A stretch of DNA of 64,000 nucleotides from Entophlyctis helioformis. Lineage: Eukaryota; Chytridiomycota; Chytridiomycetes; Chytridiales; Chytriomycetaceae. Where the stretch lies: contig JAHLKH010000001.1 of assembly GCA_025526915.1 (NCBI GenBank), forward strand, positions 62,001-126,000. Direction: 5' to 3'. Positions within the stretch are counted from its first letter, which is position 1. The number at the start of each line of letters is the position of its first letter. Below the pieces are notes generated by a model that saw only the letters and a list, made by a program, of their open reading frames with translations, did not search any database and was not told the origin of the DNA. Shown here in pieces: positions 20,255-31,219 of the stretch. A program made the position numbers and the translations under genes.

Positions 20255-20261
20255 CACCTTC

Positions 20262-20500
20262 TTTCCCCCTTTCAAATTGTCTTTGGCTTTTCCTTGTCCC
20301 ACTTTTTGTTTCCTTGTACAGCCCTCTTGGTGTTTGTGGTGGTAATGGCCCGCGGCTTGGATGGATGTTTGGTTGGCTCGTCGTCGTTGTTGAGATGAAC
20401 AGTCTGGTTGTGTGTTGGCCCCAAACAATAAAAGACTCTCTTTATTGATCGTGATGGCGCTGGCCGTCATTGTATGGCTTGCGTACGCGTGTTTCCTGTT
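20262..20500. other. Gap between element and NTA1, possible displaced 3' UTR
   Basis: This region is T-rich at its start (ctttccccctttcaaattgtc) and carries a plus-strand AATAAAAG near 20427-20434. It lies downstream of the plus-strand gene that ends at 17999. It could hold that gene's original polyadenylation signal, now separated by the inserted element. Confidence 0.3.
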
Positions 20501-21749
20501 CTATTCGGGCACACTTGTGCACAGGAGCGCCTCGTCTGAAGGGCTGAGCTGGCCATACAGACTGATGCCCTCGGCATGGATGCCCAGCACACACGAGGAG
20601 CCACCATAGTGGGTGTCTTTCGCGGAAGCCGGCAGCATCGTGTCAGCAATCAGCAGCAGCAGCAGCAGTCCATCCATGCGTGCATCAGCTCTCGAGATTG
20701 ACCGACCTCCTTCAGAGCCGGTGCGGTTGCAAATGACAACAATGGCCTGGCGCGTCTCGTCGCTGCCGCCAACAATATCGGTCATCATAGGGTACAGCCG
20801 CTGGAGCCAGTAGTTGGCCATCTGCATGCTTGTCTTGGTCTCGGGATCTTCGTCGCCGTCGTCTTCGTCGCCTTCCTCGGGCTGATCGGTCGGCTTGAGC
20901 CATGCCATGGAGCACAGCAGCAGACGCGACGCAGCCGTCAGATGGTAGTTGGCAAACTCGTATGCCTCGAACGGCGCCTCGAACTTGTGCGGGTTGAGAT
21001 CCATGCAGATACCGAATCCAACCTTGAACGCCATACATCCATTCGAGAGTTAGACGGTGCAAGTCGCCGCATTCGTCGTCGAGGCATGCGCGACTTGCCT
21101 TGCCGCCCAGTGCGGGGATGGCGACGGAGCGGAATCCTGGTCCAGCAGTGGCCCAAGTCTCGTCGACCTCGTACAAAAAGTGCTTGTCGTATGTGACGAG
21201 CAGACGGCCATCAGGACCGATCAGACACACAGAGTTGTACAGCTTGATCTCGCCTGTGGATGCATCGGCCTGGCGGCGTGGGTATCCGACCTGCACATGC
21301 GCCTTTAGTCTCAATGCTGAGATGGACGGGCCAAGTCGGTGTCAGCTTGCAACGACGATCACCAAGCAGACGCTGGCCCTTGCCTTGCTCCTTGGCCCAT
21401 CGCACCGACGGCCCAGACTGGCCCTCTTCGGCAAACGGCAGCACGTCCTCGCGGCTCTTGAAAGCGTATCCTGAAGCAGGGCGGACAGCGTCAGACCATG
21501 CATTGCCGCTCTGCTTGCCTGCTCTCTCGACTGTCCTGCATACCAGAGAAGGCCATCTCGGGCAGCACCAGAATGTCGACGTTGTCGGCCTCGAGCAGCG
21601 TGAGCAGCTCATTCGCCTTGGCAATGTTGGCGTCGACACTGCCCAGCACCGGGGCAAACTGCATGCACACTGCAGGCGTATGCTTAGCACTCTGCGGCAT
21701 GAATGCACCCGGCCATGACTGCACACTTGTGGCACACACCGACTTTCAT
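20501..21749 (-). CDS. NTA1: Nitrilase-superfamily protein N-terminal amidase
   Basis: This carbon-nitrogen hydrolase deamidates N-terminal Asn or Gln in the N-degron pathway. The catalytic triad of the superfamily is visible: Glu in 'ILVLPEMAFSG', Lys in 'LLVTYDKHFLYEVDETWA', and Cys in 'GFGICMDLNPHKFEAPFE'. The 'HFLYEVDE' and 'ICMDLNP' wording and 'CNRTGSEG...YGGSSC' are typical of the NTA1 branch. I place the start at 21749: a 10-base exon (ATGAAAGTCG) followed by GTGTGT, joined to the exon from 21669 to give 'MKVVCMQFAPVLGSVDANI', the usual nitrilase N-terminus. An alternative is an ATG inside the exon. The last intron (about 20712-20630) has a length divisible by three. The proposed start overlaps the stop of the gene upstream. 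Confidence 0.82.
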
Positions 21750-24700
21750 GTATTGTACAGCTTGCGGGATGATGCCTGCTTGGACAACTTTTTGGCTGCC
21801 GCCTTCTGGATCAGCATCTCGAAGGCACGCGACTCGGCAGACGTCTGCACGTTGCCGGCTGTTGTGGATGCAGAGGGCGATGGCGACCGCATGCTGGATG
21901 CGCCCTTGGCGCCACTCTGGTTTCCAAGTCTCGGCAGCCCGCCGCTGGCTGTTTTCGATGCGCCAGATCCTCTGACTGCATCACGCCCATGGCCAGATGC
22001 AGATGTCGGCCGTGATCGCGAGTTCGGGTTGTGTCCAGCGTCTCCGCCTCCAGCACCTTGGCCGCCGTATGGATTCCCAGACGGTTTGGCCTGATCGCCC
22101 CTCACACTTCCGCCATCGCCGCCCCCATTGGGACGGAGTTCAAACGCCTGCGGCATAACCTGCTTGAGCCGCGCAACCATCGCGACAAGACCCATCCGCT
22201 CCTCGCACTCGAGCCGCACCGTCTCCTTCAGGAACGCAATCTCTGCGTCTTTCTTGGATACTGTGTGCGTCAGCTGGACAATCCGATCTTGATCGGCGTT
22301 GGCGCCATGCGACACCAGCCGCGACTGTGCGAGTGACAGCTCTTGCTCGAGTGACTTGATCTGTGCTTGGTACCGCTCATAGTCGGACATGCTTGCTGCC
22401 TTTATCAAACGAGACAAGCATCAGCCATGCATAGTCTACGGTATGCATCAACAGGTGGCTCACATGCATCTTGACCATCTCATCTTGAAGCGCCGCGTTG
22501 CGCCGGCTCCAATCTTCTTCCAGTCGTCTGCAGGCGGCAGAGTTGCTGGCATCAGATGCCGATTTCAAGGCGTCAATCTGCTTCTGCAGCTTTTGCCTGG
22601 CTTCGTCAAACTCCTGCTCGTCCATGCCGCACTGCATTAGCATGGCATGCTATCAAGGAGACTCCAGCCCGATCCCACCTGCTGCATTGATTGCCGCTGT
22701 TGGCGCAATGCTTCGTCCTTGTCGTCGGCCAGAACGCGCCTCAACTCTGCCTCGGCACGCATTGCCTGCCAGTCAGGTTGTCAGTCAGTCAGCCAGTAAG
22801 TCAGGGATCAGTAAGTCAGTCAGCGTCGGATTCATCGCCAGATGAGCTGTCGGAACTACCTCGTCTCTTCCAGCCGTCTTGAGCTCTTCAACAAACCGAT
22901 CCTGCAGCTGCTTGATTCGGTTTTGATGGGCTTCGATGGTCTTGATACGCTCATTGCGCAGCGCTGATATGTTGCTATTCAGTTCGCGCACCGATCGCTC
23001 CATCTGAAGCAATTGCTCCTGCAAAGCAGCCGATCCAGCATGGTCAGTCTGGCAAGGACGGCACAGATGGCTTGCAGATTGCCATTTGAGCCTACATCTT
23101 TGCGTGCAAGGGATTGCTGTGCCTGCGCCAGTACTTGATTCTGGCTGCTGTCGCCTATAAAGTGCCTGTCTTTGAGCGTGCTTTCCATGCGACTTGCGTA
23201 CTTTTCGTGCTCCATCTGTCATTGATCCATCGATCCATTGATCCATTTAGTCGGCGAGTCAACTGAACGCACCCCCTGGCCAGCAAAACACGATACACGT
23301 CTTGTGTCACCATACCTGCTCACGGCTCAGACGTGTCTGGAGACTCAGGACCTTCTTCTCCAGATCTTCGCGGATATGATCGTTTTCTTGGCGAAGCGCT
23401 TCCACATCCTTCTGCAACTGCAGTTTCTCAGACTCGTACTTTTCACGCTCATTTGACATGTCCTGTGCCATACCATCGCGTTGAGTTCTCGCATACGCCG
23501 CGTCTGCCGGTTGCCGTCAACATGGCATGGTTACCATGACGTTTCTGGTGGCTTCGTTCAGACGCTCCTCAAGAACGAGGCAGTTGGCTTGCAGGCTTTG
23601 GGTGTAGCTCTTTTGGCCCTGGATGTGCGATGTGTACTCTTGGCGAAACGACGCCAGCTCGAGACTCGTGCGATCATTGCGTTTTTGGCTGTCGGTTTCC
23701 GGTGCCCTGTTAGCCAGCTGCATCCACCACCCCAGCGACGATTGTGCCGTTCATCTGTACCTGTCGTTCAATGCTTCTGTCAATGCCTCAACGTCCTTTT
23801 TGAGCGCGGCGATGGTGCCACGCGACCTGCGCTCTGCCTGATCTGCTGCTGCCTTGGCTGCCTGCTGCTGGACGGATGCAAACTGGCTCTGTAGCTGCTT
23901 TGAGGCAGCCGACAATGCTCCAAGGACAACCGATGCCATGCTGCAAGTCATATTGAGGTTTCCGACGAGATCAGTCGAATGCCGTGCAGCGGGAATCTCG
24001 ACAGATGCCGCACATGTGTACCATACCTACTCTTGAGACTGCCTTTCAGCTTTGCGAGATCGGTCTGTGCCTGGATGACTTCGTACTGCAGATTGTTGAT
24101 GGCCCGTGCTCTGGACGCTGCCTGCAGCTGCACCTGAGACTCGCGATCACGGGCCTCTCTGTACATGCGCTCCTGCCATTGACGGTCAGCCCTGCCATGT
24201 GATCCAGCCGGCACCGACTCTAACGCAGCCCACTCACGACTTCCTTCTCGAGCGCTTTCTTGACTCCCATGAGCCGCTCGCTGTTTTCAGACTCTTTGCG
24301 AGCGCGATTCTGCCACTCCTTCATGCCAGCGTCGGCGGTCCGCCACTCTTCCTCTAGCCGCTTTTGGAGAGCAAGCAGAGACTCGAGGCGAGAGAGCATC
24401 TGTGGCCGCTCTTCAATGTATTTCTGCGGCACGCTGTGCTGTTAGTCGGTCCATCCACGCGCCAGGCGTTGCAGCCGGTCCCCTCCCGTCGCCCCACTTA
24501 CTTTGAGACGCGCCATCTCAGCATCAACCTCGAGTACATGCTTCTCCATGCGCTCGTACTTGGACAGCAGCAGATACGAGATGCCGCAGTACTGGCATGC
24601 CGTCTCGGTCTCTGACATGCGCATGATTTCTTCGGGCAGCGGCTTGTAGTGCGATATGTGGACCGTCGGTGCTGGCGACGGTGCTGGTTCAGGCAGCGGC

Positions 24701-24762
24701 ATGCCATTGCTGCCCATGATTTCGCACAATGGTGGTAAGTTGCCAAGCAGATTGTTTGTCAT
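21746..24762 (-). CDS. LEKR1-like coiled-coil protein, cilium/flagellum associated
   Basis: The start is at 24762 ('MTNNLLGNLPPLCEIMG') or 24717. The N-terminal region has 'LPEEIMRMSETETACQYCGIS' followed by 'YLLLSKYERMEKHV', matching the conserved N-terminal Cys-x2-Cys block of LEKR1 ('CKYCGVSYLI', from memory of the human protein). The rest is almost all heptad coiled coil in about ten exons, for example 'LLALQKRLEEEWRTADAG', 'INNLQYEVIQAQTDLAKLKG', 'TIAALKKDVEALTEAL', 'LEKKVLSLQTRLSREQ', 'RSVRELNSNISALRNERIK' and 'YERYQAQIKSLEQELSLAQ'. The tail is a Gly/Ser-rich linker and ends 'KLSKQASSRKLYNT'. Members are kept mainly in organisms with cilia, which supports a zoosporic fungus. The molecular role is unknown. 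Exon edges between coils are approximate. Confidence 0.7.
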
Positions 24763-25191
24763 GTTCGACCGCCACCTGCAGCCACGGTGGATGCATTGCA
24801 AGCAGATCAAGTCTGGAAGGGATCGCGCAAGCACCGTTTTCCCGAGGCCAGCCGGGCGTTTACGGACTATCATGGCATGCAGCTTCCCCTCACGGACTAT
24901 CATGGAATGTAGCTGCCCCTCGCCTGGCCAGTGGAAAAACTCACTGGCAAGCTGGCCATTGATAATCCGGGTTTGTCCGCCGGCATACATAAGTCGGACG
25001 AATTGTCTTCGTTTTTCATCCAAACCCCCCAAAACTGTAAGCCGGTGTGCTCGAGTGACGCCAGATGCGGCCGCCTGACTCACCAGCCTGCTACTCCGCC
25101 GCCTTCTGCTGTTCATGCTGTTGCTGCTACCGCCGCCGCTGCTTGCTCTTTGCATGGCTTCTCGTTGCTCGCCCAACAGCACACACACAAC
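24763..25191. promoter_or_regulatory. Divergent gap between LEKR1-like gene and thioredoxin
   Basis: This 429-bp gap separates two outward-facing start codons. It contains an imperfect repeat of about 20 bp: 'acggactatcatgg' occurs at about 24863 and 24893, each followed by 'ctgcccct' or 'cttcccct'-like sequence. Both promoters are probably here. No specific factor site is claimed. Confidence 0.35.
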
Positions 25192-25777
25192 ATGACTGTC
25201 ATCTCTATCACCTCTGCTGACGAGTTCGCCAGCGTCATTGCCGGCAACAAGGTCGTCATTGGTGAGTCTGGCGCTGCATCCTGTCCTGTCTGTCCTGCCG
25301 TTTGCCAGAGGGCTGCCTCTGGTTCACTTGCGAAGCCATGCGGCTGCAGCACTCTCTGTTGTGTGTCTGCCCTGAGCGAGCACCGCTGCCGCAACCAGCT
25401 GCACGACACCCCGGCGCAGCAGGCTGTGCTCCCTGCGGCGCTTTTGTTCAAACATCAACTGACGCAATCGTGTGCTGCCTGATCCCCCTCCTCCTCGTCC
25501 CACGCATCCCGCAGTCGACTTCTTCGCCACCTGGTGCGGCCCCTGCAAGGTGATCTCGCCCAAGTTCCACCAGTTCTCCAAGGAGTACGACGCCTTCTTT
25601 ATCCAGGTCGATGTCGACGAGGTCCCCGACGTTGCCCAGAAGTGCAACATCCGCGCCATGCCCACTTTCCAGATCTTCGAGAACGGCACCATGACCAAGG
25701 AGGTTGTCGGCGCTGACCCCAGAAAGCTCCTCGAGGCCATCACCGGCACCCCTGGCGTCAACGCCATTGCCCAATAA
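25192..25777 (+). CDS. Thioredoxin
   Basis: There are two exons, 25192-25261 and 25515-25777, which splice to a protein of 110 residues. It starts 'MTVISITSADEFASVIAGN'. The first exon ends 'KVVI', and the 253-bp intron falls just before the active site 'VDFFATWCGPCKVISPKF'. The redox pair is Cys in WCGPC. The cis-proline appears in 'IRAMPTFQIF', and the C-terminal helix in 'PRKLLEAI'. Length and motifs fit a cytosolic single-domain thioredoxin that reduces disulfides using NADPH via thioredoxin reductase. No targeting peptide is seen. The intron is longer than most in the window. Confidence 0.93.
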
Positions 25778-25902
25778 GCCTGCCACAGGCTGCCTGTGTT
25801 GCAAATGAAGACTTGTTCATGATCGCACCATCTCTGCATGATCGCCCAACGGTGTTCTGTTCCCGCGAGGTCGCATTTCTGTTCCCTCCTCATCTCTCAA
25901 CA

Positions 25903-27244
25903 ATGACCTCCATCAAGCTCAACTCTGGCTACTCTATTCCGACCGTCGGCCTGGGAGTGTGGCAGGCCGAAAAGGAAGAGACGGTGCCTGCCATTCTGTG
26001 GGCTCTCGAGGTGCGTGTCTTGCATGCCGCCAGCCGCTCGAACGGCAGCCTGGCACTGCATGCCTGCCAGCGCAAGTGGCTGTCGTGCTCGTCCGCATTG
26101 TCTGACGCAATTGAATGGAACCGCGAACTCGTGTCAGGCTGGCTACCGCCACATTGACACGGCTGCGCTGTACAAGAACGGTATGTCTACCTGTCTGTCT
26201 GCCTGCATGCATGCCTGCCTGCCCGCCCGCTTCTCTGTCTCCTCTGACATGCGTGGCTCTCCCCAACCACCACAACGGTTGCAGAGGAGGAGGTCGGCGA
26301 AGCCATCCGCAAGAGCGGGATTCCGCGCGACCAGATCTTCGTCACGACCAAGCTGTGGAACGATGATCAGGGTTACGAGCAGGCGCTGGCTGGCTTTGAC
26401 GTCAGTCTCAAGAAGCTCGGCCTGGACTACATCGACCTGTACCTCCTGTAAGCGTCACATGCGCTGCGTATCCTTGGCTTGGCTGCGGCCACACTCACAT
26501 GCCTGTCCACTGCGTGCCTGACCCGTGAATGCAACCCATCCTTTGCTATCCAGCCACGCGCCGCTGCCTGGCAAACGCGCCGACTCGTGGAGAGCCCTTG
26601 AGAAGCTGCACAAGGAGGGCAAGATCCGCTCCATTGGCGTCTCCAACTACGGTGAGTTGCCTGCTGCCATCCATACGGCCCGTCTGTTGCTGCCAGGCCG
26701 CTCAATGACAACCTCGCCCACGAACCCCTGCGCACCCCCAACAACCTGCGCGTTGATCCAGGCGTCCACCACCTCAAGGAGATGGAGTCGTATGCCACCA
26801 TCACGCCTGCTGTCAATCAGATCGAGATCACGCCGTACCTGCAGCGCCGCGAGATTGTCGACTACTGCAAGTCCAAGGGCATCGTCATCCAAGCCTACTC
26901 GCCTCTGACCCAGGGCCAAAAGGTGCGGTATCCCACCACGCCAGTGTGTGTGTCTGTGAGCTGTCGCGTGCCAACTGACCCACGACACGACACGCACCAC
27001 CATGCAGCTCAACGACCCGCCGCTTGTGGGCGTTGCAGCCAAGTACGGCAAATCGACTGCGCAGATCCTGATCCGCTGGGGCATCGAAAAGGGCTTTGTG
27101 ACGCTGCCCAAGAGTGTCAAGAAGGACCGTCTTGCTGCCAACATTGACGTGTTCGACTTTAAGATCACGCCCGGCGACATGGCCGTGCTGGACGGTCTCG
27201 AGGCTGCCCTCGTTGTCGGCTGGGACCCAACTGTGTGGGAGTGA
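25903..27244 (+). CDS. Aldo-keto reductase
   Basis: Six exons were placed: 25903-26010, 26138-26180, 26285-26447, 26554-26651, 26762-26922 and 27008-27244. All junctions keep frame. The protein starts '[21 protein letters not shown]'. The catalytic tetrad is visible: Asp and Tyr in '[14 protein letters not shown]', Lys in 'FVTTKLWND', and His in 'LLHAPLPGK'. Cofactor-side motifs 'SIGVSNYG', '[11 protein letters not shown]', 'IVIQAYSPL' and '[13 protein letters not shown]' follow. It is a cytosolic NADPH-dependent (beta/alpha)8 reductase of carbonyl compounds. The physiological substrate cannot be read from sequence. It sits tandem between thioredoxin and old yellow enzyme, all redox enzymes on the same strand, though adjacency alone does not prove co-regulation. 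Confidence 0.93.
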
Positions 27245-27372
27245 TACTTTTGAACCATGATGGATGGCTACCACAATGAACGACATCAGTTCCTTTCCTT
27301 CATGGATGGGGCTGCCGAGATCTGTGCCCCGCATTTTTCCCTCGTTCACAACATCCTCCCTCAAGGCCGACC

Positions 27373-28884
<1,512 letters not shown>

Positions 28885-29106
28885 GCATGCTCGACTTGCA
28901 AATGAAGTGTCGTCCGTCCTCTGCTTGATGGCAAATCTTGATGACAAATCTTCCGTTCAAGCAAGATTGTCCGGTGGTCGGGCCGTGTTCAAACGTGTCA
29001 CACGAGGACAAAGCGGCCGGTCCACCGCGACTACCATTGTTCAGCGCGGTTCGTCGACCGAGAGCGGCCGTGCTGGCCACTTGACCCAACAGCCCCCAAC
29101 ACCAGC

Positions 29107-30999
29107 ATGGAAACCCCGCCCGCAGCCAAGGATGCCCAGGATGCCATCGTGCTCGAGGACGTGGACGACGGCATCATCCTGGTCAGCCGCCCGTCGTCCG
29201 ATCCGTCCTTGACGGCCGCAGAGCCAGCCGAGTCGGCAACCCACCACAGCGACGGCAAGAATGGCGATGTGGAGCAGGTCGTGTCGGCGCAGCCCAAGAC
29301 GGCCGACACAACCCGCCCCGTCGACGGCGGCTTTGGCTGGGTCATTGTTGCTGCGTCGTTCATGGTCCATGTCGTGGCCATTGGCCTGCCGGCAACGTTT
29401 GGTGTGTTCAACTCGGCATACAAGGAAGTGCCCGAGCTTGCTGGCTCGTCCACGCTCGCCATTGCATTCATCGGCTCGCTCGCCAACGCTGGCCTGCCGC
29501 TCTTTTCTATTCCTGCTGGAAGGTGCGTCTGTCTCTGTCTGCGTCTGTGTGTGTGTCTCTCTCTGCGTCTGTACATGTGTGTGTGTGTATGTGTGCGCGC
29601 GTGCGCTCGAGGTGCTGGCGCTGCCTCTCGACCCTTGCACTTGGCCATCGCCATGCCCTTGTCCCGTCGGCTGTCACACGCTCGGCCGGGCTTCGCCTGC
29701 CGTGGATGAATGCTCAGCGACGTCGGCCGGACATTGACAGACGCGGCGTAACAAATCCGTGAATCCCGTTTGCCGATCTCAAATCCACTGCATCTGCTGA
29801 CAAGAGCGCTCATTGCCACGTGCCGGCAGATTGACAGACAAGTTTGGCCCCACGACCGTGTGTCTTGGCGGAGCTGCCATCATGACGGCATCGCTCATCG
29901 CCGCGTCGTTCTCGCAGAACATCTGGCACCTGCTGATCACGCACGGGTTCCTCTTTGGCGTGGGCACCTCGTTTGCATATATCCCTGGCCTGACCGTGGT
30001 CGCCGACTGGTTCGACAAGCGCCGCGGTATTGCGACGGGTATCGCTGTTGCCGGCTCGGGTCTGGGCGGCCTGGCTCTGAGCCCGATCCTGCGCACGATG
30101 ATCTCGCAGATGGGCTGGAGAGCCACGCTGCGCATCATGGGCATTGGAGGCGGCGCCATCCTGGTCTGCTGCGCGTTTGTCCTGCGGAGTCGCACGGTCC
30201 GCGTCAGCGGCAAGGCCATTGACCTGTCGCTGTTCAAGGACTCGACGTTCCTGCGTCTGTACGCCATTGGTGTCATCAACTCGTTTGCATACTTTATTCC
30301 CTTTTTCTACGTGCCCAGTAAGTGCCATGCTTGGGCTGATGGGTTGCCATGCCACTCGGCCCTGACTCGCCATCTCTTTGCATGCAGGCTATGCGCTCAA
30401 GTACGGCATGACCAGCGAGCAGGGTGCTCTCCTCATTGGCCTGCTCAACGGCGCATCGGGTTTCGGCCGTGTGTTTTTGGGTTTCCTGGCAGACTACTTT
30501 GGCCACGTGAATGCCCTCACGCTCTGCCTCATCATCGCAACATCCAGCCTCTTGTTTGTCTGGCCGTTTGCGACCGCGTTTGGCTCTCTCCTGGTCTTTG
30601 TGCTCATGTTTGGTTTCTTTGTCGGCGGCTTCATCTCTCTGATGCCCACCGGTACGTTGTCTGGCATGCAAAGTCAGCCGCACGGACTCTCCCCTCGGTT
30701 CAATCCCACTGACGACCGCCACCCGCTTGACAGTCATTTCACAGCTTTTTGGCCACAAGGGCAACCTTGCCACCGTCACAGGAATGGTCTACAACGCGTT
30801 CTTGTTTGGCAACCTGTTTGGTGCGCCTATTGCCGGTGCCATGATCGATCACTTTACAACATACACGCCGTCCGGCGCCAAGGTCGTCGACTTTTTGCCC
30901 GCCATTCTGTTCGCTGGCGCCTGCTTCGTGTGCGGATCAGGCTTCATGCTCTCCATCAAGTACACGGCTGGCAGAAGACGGTTCATGGCCAAAATCTAG
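29107..30999 (+). CDS. Major facilitator transporter, monocarboxylate (SLC16-like) family
   Basis: Exons are 29107-29522, 29830-30317, 30388-30651 and 30734-30999. An acidic cytosolic N-terminus of about 75 residues leads into 'RPVDGGFGWVIVAASFMVH', the family signature before and in TM1. Further helices are clear: 'STLAIAFIGSLANAGL', 'TVCLGGAAIMTASLIAASFS', 'LFGVGTSFAYIPGLTVVADW', 'FDKRRGIATGIAVAGSGLGG' (loop motif), 'IMGIGGGAILVCCAFVL', then six more after a central loop. The total fits 12 helices. Fungal members act as proton-coupled carriers of monocarboxylates or related compounds at the plasma or mitochondrial membrane. The substrate is not predictable here. Intron 1 is long (307 bp) and contains CT/GT-rich simple sequence at 29525-29600. 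All junctions keep frame. Confidence 0.88.
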
Positions 31000-31219
31000 G
31001 TCTCTCTTGTGTCTGTTTGTCTCCGACTGGCCAGCATGGCCATTAGTTATTCTTATCTTGCATCAATATACGGATCTGCCGCAAAAGCATGGATGGCTGG
31101 GTGATGAGCACCGGACATGTACAAGAGTGTTTATATGAATCATGACGCAACGAATAGAAAGTGATGTGAGCGCAGATGCTGGCGGTTGACAATGAGGACG
31201 GGCAGCGAGTACAGCCGCA

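Larger units (their letters stand above)
18021..20261 (-). mobile_element. LTR-flanked non-autonomous retrotransposon (TR-GAG/LARD-like), putative
   Basis: Two perfect 227-bp direct repeats (18027-18253 and 20028-20254) bracket about 1.77 kb. The sequence accttc occurs immediately before the left repeat (18021-18026). It also occurs at 20256-20261, one base after the right repeat, as expected of a 6-bp target duplication. With one extra base the left repeat is TG...CA, while the right copy ends C instead of A. On the minus strand a purine run TCAAGGGGGG (18256-18265) lies one base before the 3' repeat, in the place of a polypurine tract. The interior has two minus-strand frames: a coiled-coil protein and a Gln/Pro-rich protein. 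I see no reverse transcriptase, integrase, protease or zinc knuckle, so it would be non-autonomous. A primer-binding site was not recognised. A simple segmental duplication is the main alternative. Confidence 0.55.

Noticed and set aside
26911..27010. Short plus-strand frame reading through the last AKR intron
   Set aside because: GTGCGG...CATGCAG boundaries restore the AKR consensus, and the read-through sequence is not family-like.
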